A DNA stretch of 9,603 nt from Nitratifractor sp. (GTDB lineage Bacteria > Campylobacterota > Campylobacteria > Campylobacterales > Sulfurovaceae): positions 1 to 9,603 of the forward strand of contig WFYP01000048.1 of assembly GCA_015490055.1 (NCBI GenBank). The letters run 5' to 3'. Under the pieces are notes generated by a model, which was not told where the DNA came from, did no database searches, and was given only the letters and a program-made list of their open reading frames with translations. Position 1 is the first letter of the stretch. The number at the start of each line of letters is the position of its first letter. Positions 6,474-9,603 of this stretch are shown here, one piece after another. The translations under genes were made by a program, and so were the position numbers.

Positions 6474-7040
6474 TTAAATAGATACCCTATCTTCAATAGC
6501 TCTAGCAAGAGAGAGGGTATCTACATTCTCTAGTGAAATACCAGTAGGTACGCCTTGGGCTATTTTTGTAAAGTTTAAGTTTAAATCTTCTAATTGGCTC
6601 TCTAAATATAGCATCATAGTATCGCTTGCTATTGATGGAGCAAATGCGAATATTAACTCTTTTACCCCAACTAGAGCCTCTCTTAAGTGTGATAAATCGA
6701 AACTATCACTATCGTTTAAAACATAATATATTCCATCATACTGACCTAATTTTTCGATAGTAATAATATCTTTCGCACTCTCTACAAGGCATATTTTGCT
6801 ACTATCTCTCATAGTATCGCTACATATAGCACATAGTTCATCTTCACTTAAATTATTACATTTAGAACAAACCCTTATACTCTCTAATGCCCTCTCGATT
6901 GCGTGCGAAAGTTTAATGCCATCATATGAGCCTTCAGTTACAATATGGTATGCAAGCTTCAGTGCACTCTTTTCGCCAATTCCTGGCAAAGAGCCAAAAG
7001 CTTCTGCTAAGTTTTTAAATGGCTCTAAGCTATTTTTCAT
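6474..7040 (-). CDS. recR: Recombination mediator protein RecR
   Basis: RecR works with RecO (and RecF where present) to load RecA on SSB-covered DNA at gaps and breaks; it forms a ring clamp around DNA. The 188-residue protein begins with a helix-hairpin-helix (LPGIGEKSALKLAYH, 18-32), then a zinc finger with C58, C61, C70 and C73, and a Toprim domain starting near ICLVES (83-88, with E87). The C terminus GVPTGISLENVDTLSLARAIEDR (163-185) matches the RecR Walker-B-like tail. The Toprim segment lacks the Gly-rich HVLGG/SP stretch of the E. coli protein, which I know also from Campylobacter RecR. Its ATG overlaps the upstream gene by 11 nt and has no purine-rich Shine-Dalgarno, so translation probably depends on coupling to that gene. 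Confidence 0.93.
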   Translation of the reverse strand: MKNSLEPFKNLAEAFGSLPGIGEKSALKLAYHIVTEGSYDGIKLSHAIERALESIRVCSKCNNLSEDELCAICSDTMRDSSKICLVESAKDIITIEKLGQYDGIYYVLNDSDSFDLSHLREALVGVKELIFAFAPSIASDTMMLYLESQLEDLNLNFTKIAQGVPTGISLENVDTLSLARAIEDRVSI

Positions 7041-7320
7041 AATCGACGACTTTTGTATATTCGCCTAAAGCTTTAATATCTTTTACAACCTCTTGGTGTG
7101 CGGGATGTGGGCTATAAATCTCTAACCCCTCTTTAGTATCAAAAATAGCAGTTAATACTAAATCCATAGCTCTATCACTTGGTTTAAAATTTAAACCAAC
7201 TTCCATAGTCTTAAGTGGTTCTATTTTATCTACTAACTCTTCTAGTCTCTTTTTTATATCTAAAATTTGCTCTTTTGTTGTATCTTCTTTGAATTTAATC
7301 ATTACTATATGAACTACCAT
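7030..7320 (-). CDS. Dabb (dimeric alpha/beta barrel) domain protein
   Basis: A 96-residue protein made of one Dabb domain, the 'stress-responsive A/B barrel'. The strand HIVMIKFK (4-11), the helix from about 15 to 35, the strand MDLVLTAIFD (52-61) and the closing YSPHPAHQEVV (69-79) with its HPAH motif match the domain order. Such proteins are small cytoplasmic dimers of ferredoxin-like fold; some bind heme or small aromatic compounds, but the function of stand-alone bacterial versions is mostly unknown, and none is assigned here. ATG at 7320 with AAGGA about 9 nt upstream. It precedes and overlaps recR by 11 nt, so the two are cotranscribed, and it is divergent from dnaJ. Confidence 0.88.
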   Translation of the reverse strand: MVVHIVMIKFKEDTTKEQILDIKKRLEELVDKIEPLKTMEVGLNFKPSDRAMDLVLTAIFDTKEGLEIYSPHPAHQEVVKDIKALGEYTKVVDYEK

Positions 7321-7358
7321 TAATATATATCCTTATTTTATATAACTTTAGTTCCATA

Positions 7359-7364
7359 ATTATA
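7359..7364 (-). promoter_or_regulatory. Candidate -10 box for the Dabb-recR operon
   Basis: Read on the minus strand these six bases are TATAAT, 39 bp before the Dabb start codon, giving a leader of about 30 nt. The box lies inside a perfect 16-bp palindrome (7356-7371), described as a finding. A nearby minus-strand TATAAA is an alternative. Confidence 0.4.
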
Positions 7365-7376
7365 TAATTATTGTGA

Positions 7377-7382
7377 TAAAAT
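7377..7382 (+). promoter_or_regulatory. Candidate -10 box for dnaJ
   Basis: GATAAAAT (core TAAAAT) lies 30 bp before the dnaJ ATG, with a predicted start near 7389 and AAGGA at 7399-7403 as ribosome site. No CIRCE (HrcA) or HAIR (HspR) inverted repeat is visible in the 92-bp gap. Confidence 0.4.
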
Positions 7383-7412
7383 TACGCAAAAATTATATAA
7401 GGATATTCAAAT

Positions 7413-8546
7413 ATGAAAGAACTTTGTTATTACGAAGTTTTACAAGTATCAAAAGATGCAACTACAACTGAAATAAAAAAAGCATATAGAAAATTAGCAC
7501 TTAAATATCATCCAGATAAAAATCCTGGAGACAAAGAGGCGGAAGAGAAATTTAAAATAATAAGCGAAGCCTATGCTGTACTATCAGATAATGAAAAGAG
7601 ACAAATTTATGATACATATGGTAAAGAAGGTTTAACCGGTAATGCAAGTCGTGGCTTTGGTGGCGGGGGTATGGATGATATAATGGATATTTTCAACTCT
7701 ATGTTTGGTGACTCATTTGGATTTAATTCTCAAGGAGGCAGAACTCAAAGAGATAGTTCTATGCCATATCCATTAGATGTAGAGTTAGAGATAGACTTAG
7801 CATTTAATGAAGCAATATTTGGGGTAGAGAAAGAGATAGAAGTATCTTACAAAGAGCCTTGTAAAACTTGTAAAGGTACTGGAGCAAAAGACGGTAAACT
7901 ATCTACTTGCGACTATTGTGGTGGTCAAGGTCAAGTTGTTATGCGTCAAGGTTTTATGACATTTGCACAAGAGTGTCCAAAATGCGATGGTAAAGGTCAA
8001 GTTGCTAAAGAACATTGTATAGAGTGCAAAGGTATAGGTGGTATTGTAAAACAAGAAAAAGTAACAATTAATATACCAGCAGGTATAGATATGGGTAATC
8101 GTCTTAGAGTACCTGCTAAAGGTAATAAAGATAACCTTGGTCATCGTGGTGATTTATATTTACATTTTAATATAGAAGAAGATGAGCACTTTGTAAGAGA
8201 TGGAAACGATATATATATAGAAGTTCCAGTATTCTTTACACAACTATTACTATCAGAAGAGATAGAAGTTCCATCTTTAGAGGGAAGTTTATCTATTAAG
8301 TTATCTCCAAAAGTTAAAGATAAAGAGCACTTTATATTCCAAGGTAAAGGTGTACCAAATGTAAATAATCCTAGCCGAAGAGGTAGATTTATTGCACAAA
8401 TTAAAATAAATTATCCTAAAAAACTAACAAATGAACAAAAAGAGTTAGTTACAAAACTGCAAGAGAGTTTCGGATTAGAGAGTAAACCACACAGTAGTAT
8501 ATTCGAAAGTACATTTAAAAGAATTAAAAAGTGGGTTAAATCTTAA
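7413..8546 (+). CDS. dnaJ: Chaperone protein DnaJ (type I, Hsp40)
   Basis: DnaJ delivers unfolded clients to DnaK and stimulates its ATPase. The 377-residue protein has the full type I plan: J domain (1-70) with HPD at 33-35; a glycine/phenylalanine-rich linker (about 79-110); a zinc region with four CxxCxGxG-type repeats at 150-157, 166-173, 188-195 and 202-209; and the two client-binding beta domains from about 215 to 340. The length equals the E. coli protein. The ATG follows AAGGA with a 9-nt gap; an internal start is unlikely because the J domain would be lost. dnaK and grpE are not in this window, so the gene appears to be transcribed on its own from the 7321-7412 gap. Confidence 0.98.
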   Translation: MKELCYYEVLQVSKDATTTEIKKAYRKLALKYHPDKNPGDKEAEEKFKIISEAYAVLSDNEKRQIYDTYGKEGLTGNASRGFGGGGMDDIMDIFNSMFGDSFGFNSQGGRTQRDSSMPYPLDVELEIDLAFNEAIFGVEKEIEVSYKEPCKTCKGTGAKDGKLSTCDYCGGQGQVVMRQGFMTFAQECPKCDGKGQVAKEHCIECKGIGGIVKQEKVTINIPAGIDMGNRLRVPAKGNKDNLGHRGDLYLHFNIEEDEHFVRDGNDIYIEVPVFFTQLLLSEEIEVPSLEGSLSIKLSPKVKDKEHFIFQGKGVPNVNNPSRRGRFIAQIKINYPKKLTNEQKELVTKLQESFGLESKPHSSIFESTFKRIKKWVKS

Positions 8547-8609
8547 CCTTACTTTGGTTAATAGTTGAAAGTTTGAAGTAGTAAGTTACAAGTTTTTAAC
8601 TGAAGTTAC

Positions 8610-8638
8610 TAATAATCGCCCAGGAGGGCGTATTATTA
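8610..8638. terminator. Terminator hairpin between convergent dnaJ and HU genes
   Basis: The arms CGCCC (8617-8621) and GGGCG (8626-8630), with an AGGA loop, are extended by TAATAAT (8610-8616) and ATTATTA (8632-8638) around a one-base bulge at 8631, giving a 12-bp stem. The distal end includes the HU stop codon (8636-8638). The plus-strand tail is TTTACC and the minus-strand tail GTAACTTC, so U tracts are poor, but no other strong hairpin separates the genes. Confidence 0.6.
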
Positions 8639-8917
8639 TTTACCTTCTACAGCTTCTTTTAAAGATTTACCAGCTTTAAATTTAGGAGCTTTGTGAGCAG
8701 GCTTAGTATAAGTCTTATCAGTCCCTGGAATTTTACCACTTTTTTCTGGAACATCTACAGCAGAGAAAGTACCGAAACCTACGAAAGTTACGCTATCTCC
8801 TTTTACTAATACTTCTGTTATAGAGTCTAAAAATGCTTTAACTGCATTCTCTGCAGCTGCTTTACTTGTAAACTCACCTTTTTCTTTTATTAATTCAACA
8901 AATTCTGCTTTTGTCAT
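8636..8917 (-). CDS. DNA-binding protein HU
   Basis: A 93-residue histone-like HU/IHF-family protein, which dimerises, bends DNA and organises the nucleoid. The two N-terminal helices (3-13 and 18-38) form the dimer base. VTFVGFGTF (43-51) is the core signature, and the beta-arm that inserts into the minor groove runs about 53-75, with P64 at the position of the intercalating proline. The C-terminal helix KAGKSLKEAV (81-90) is typical. Acid residues around VDVPEK are somewhat unusual for the arm base, but length and pattern favour HU over IHF. ATG with AAAGGA about 8 nt upstream. Monocistronic, between the tRNA gene and dnaJ. Confidence 0.95.
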   Translation of the reverse strand: MTKAEFVELIKEKGEFTSKAAAENAVKAFLDSITEVLVKGDSVTFVGFGTFSAVDVPEKSGKIPGTDKTYTKPAHKAPKFKAGKSLKEAVEGK

Positions 8918-8948
8918 GTTTATTATCCTTTTTTTATTTTATACTTAA

Positions 8949-8954
8949 ATTATA
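8949..8954 (-). promoter_or_regulatory. -10 box of the HU gene promoter
   Basis: On the minus strand this is TATAAT, preceded by TTTTACCCA and further T-rich blocks, 32 bp before the HU start codon. The transcript would begin near 8942 with a leader of about 25 nt carrying AAAGGA. The rest of 8918-9046 is AT-rich with no gene; a minus-strand run of seven T (about 9010-9016) downstream of the tRNA may end its transcript. Confidence 0.5.
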
Positions 8955-9046
8955 TGGGTAAAATCTTATATAAAGTTTAAAAAAATAGAATAATGTATAA
9001 AAGTGTGTTAAAAAAAGGTTTTTCATAGTTTATTAGTAAGATTTAT

Positions 9047-9132
9047 TGGTGCGGTAGAGAGGATTTGAACCTCCACGAGCTTACACTCACTAGCCCCTCA
9101 AGCTAGCGTGTCTACCATTCCACCACTACCGC
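9047..9132 (-). tRNA. tRNA-Leu, anticodon GAG
   Basis: An 86-nt class II tRNA with encoded CCA (9047-9049). The acceptor stem GCGGTAG (9132-9126) pairs with CTACCGC (9057-9051), and the discriminator is A. The D arm is GTG/CAC; the anticodon stem is CTAGC/GCTAG around the loop TTGAGGG, giving GAG at 9099-9097, which reads CUC and CUU. A 15-nt variable arm with GAG...CTC pairing confirms the leucine class. The T arm is GGAGG-TTCAAAT-CCTCT. All stems are intact. It stands alone between the HU and atpE genes. Confidence 0.97.
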
Positions 9133-9149
9133 ATATAAGTTTTGAGTAA

Positions 9150-9167
9150 AATATAAGGGGAATTATA
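9150..9167 (-). promoter_or_regulatory. Candidate promoter of tRNA-Leu
   Basis: On the minus strand TATAAT (9167-9162) is followed by TCCCC and then TATATT (9155-9150). Either could be the -10; the first would place a C-rich discriminator next to the start site, as in many stringently controlled stable-RNA promoters. The mature 5' end is at 9132. The region directly follows the atpE terminator, supporting separate transcription. Confidence 0.35.
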
Positions 9168-9172
9168 AAAGA

Positions 9173-9199
9173 AATAAAGTAGGTAAAACCTACTTTATT
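9173..9199 (-). terminator. Rho-independent terminator of atpE
   Basis: A perfect 12-bp stem (9173-9184 with 9188-9199) with a 3-nt loop. The arms read ATAAAGTAGGT and ACCTACTTTAT, flanked by one more pair. On the minus strand the stem is followed by TTCTTTTATAA, a reasonable U tract. It begins 9 bp after the atpE stop and is the strongest terminator in the window. Confidence 0.8.
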
Positions 9200-9208
9200 A
9201 TATTCCTA

Positions 9209-9517
9209 CTATAGGAATGGGTTAGAGTAAAGTGCAATTAGTGCAATTACAAGTGTATAGATAACTTGCGCTTCGATCATCGCTAGAGCAATGAACATTG
9301 TTGTCATTAATTTACTACCTAAACCTGGGTTTCTAGCAGTACCTGCAATAGTAGCAGCCGCAGTATGACCCATACCAATAGCTCCACCAAGTGCAGCAAG
9401 TCCAAGACCAACACCAGCAGCAACTACTGAATATGCCTTAATCATATCTGCTCCACCGTTTTCACCAGCGAATGCAGTAGCACCAAGTGCTAAGAAAAGT
9501 AAGAAAAACTTTTTCAT
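9209..9517 (-). CDS. atpE: ATP synthase F0 subunit c
   Basis: The 102-residue proteolipid forms the rotating membrane ring that carries ions through F0. Two membrane helices are evident: about 28-58, holding the glycine pattern GVGLGLAALGGAIGMG that packs the ring, and about 70-96, holding the ion-carrying carboxylate E82 in MIEAQVIY. They are joined by the cytoplasmic polar loop RNPGLG (62-67) that contacts gamma/epsilon. No sodium-binding signature is apparent, so protons are likely. The first 17 residues look like a signal peptide (KKFF, a hydrophobic core, AFA before GE), making it longer than the 79-residue E. coli protein; Campylobacter AtpE shares this. ATG with AAGGA at 9524-9528. Transcribed alone, apart from other atp genes, as in Campylobacterota. 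Confidence 0.97.
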   Translation of the reverse strand: MKKFFLLFLALGATAFAGENGGADMIKAYSVVAAGVGLGLAALGGAIGMGHTAAATIAGTARNPGLGSKLMTTMFIALAMIEAQVIYTLVIALIALYSNPFL

Positions 9518-9603
9518 AAAAAATCCTTAAAATATATTGTTTATAGTCCATTCGACTTCGCTTTGAATCCGTTCGGCTTGCGTATCCCTACTTATCATTC
9601 AAA
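9518..9603 (-). other. atpE upstream region with GC-richer insert-like segment
   Basis: The first 30 bp hold the atpE ribosome site and AT-rich leader. A minus-strand TATAAA within GACTATAAAC (about 9546-9541) may be the -10, giving a leader near 20 nt. From 9551 to 9590 half of the bases are G or C, unlike every other gap here, and the octamer TTCGRCTT occurs twice, 21 bp apart (9551-9558 and 9572-9579). The segment runs to the window end, so its full extent is unknown. It could be an intergenic repeat or the edge of a gene. Confidence 0.35.

Noticed and set aside
6796..7068. 90-codon plus-strand frame
   Set aside because: It is antisense to recR, with the composition expected from its reverse complement and no promoter or ribosome site.
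7321..7412. CIRCE or HspR (HAIR) operator for dnaJ
   Set aside because: I looked for TTAGCACTC-N9-GAGTGCTAA and CTTGAGT-N7-ACTCAAG in the gap; neither is present.
7899..8144. 81-codon minus-strand frame with cysteine- and threonine-rich product
   Set aside because: It is antisense to the dnaJ zinc-finger repeats, which explain the unusual composition.
8562..8609. AGTTGAAAGTTTGAAGTAGTAAGTTAC-like degenerate repetition after dnaJ (seen as AAGTT units)
   Set aside because: The AAGTT and AAGTTAC units recur irregularly, with no fixed period or partner; most likely AT-rich spacer sequence.
1..9603. CRISPR array, defence island, prophage or retroelement
   Set aside because: No regularly spaced repeats, and almost all of the window is filled by recognisable core genes; no accessory system is supported.

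Overview
The window looks like chromosomal housekeeping DNA from a low-GC Campylobacterota (former Epsilonproteobacteria). The evidence is the FlhF/FolK/AroQ neighbourhood, an aminodeoxyfutalosine-deaminase-type amidohydrolase of the futalosine menaquinone pathway, a RecR of the short Campylobacter-like type, an F0 subunit c with a signal-peptide-like N terminus, and promoters that show a clear -10 box but little -35 box. A Sulfurimonas/Sulfurovum-like free-living lineage is my best guess; the genus cannot be fixed from the sequence alone.

Layout. (1) 1-480: a cold-shock protein gene (+) with a roughly 130-nt leader and a terminator hairpin shared with the gene facing it. (2) 517-5071, minus strand: a tightly packed six-gene operon read aroQ > Xaa-Pro peptidase > folK > flhF > unknown protein > mnmA. 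All junctions overlap or are separated by at most 9 nt. (3) 5155-6378 (+): mqnF-type deaminase, divergent from aroQ. (4) 6404-6470: an inverted pair of GTAG-headed palindromes that looks like a REP doublet (REPIN/BIME), filling the gap between convergent mqnF and recR. (5) 6474-7320 (-): recR with an upstream Dabb-domain gene. (6) 7413-8546 (+): dnaJ. (7) 8636-9517 (-): HU gene, tRNA-Leu(GAG), and atpE with a strong terminator, followed by an odd GC-richer leader that runs off the window end.

How the genes relate. AroQ feeds the shikimate pathway, whose product chorismate is the precursor of futalosine-pathway menaquinone, so the divergent aroQ/mqnF pair makes metabolic sense. FolK (folate), MnmA (tRNA 2-thiolation), the peptidase and FlhF share an operon without an obvious single pathway. 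FlhF is not followed here by flhG or other flagellar genes, and the 148-residue protein between flhF and mnmA is unrecognised. Csp, DnaJ and HU are general stress or nucleoid proteins, and AtpE is the proton-carrying ring subunit of ATP synthase.

No mobile element with a transposase, CRISPR array, phage gene or defence system is visible. The most interesting items are the REP doublet, the unknown FlhF-adjacent protein, the csp leader, and hairpins placed on stop codons.
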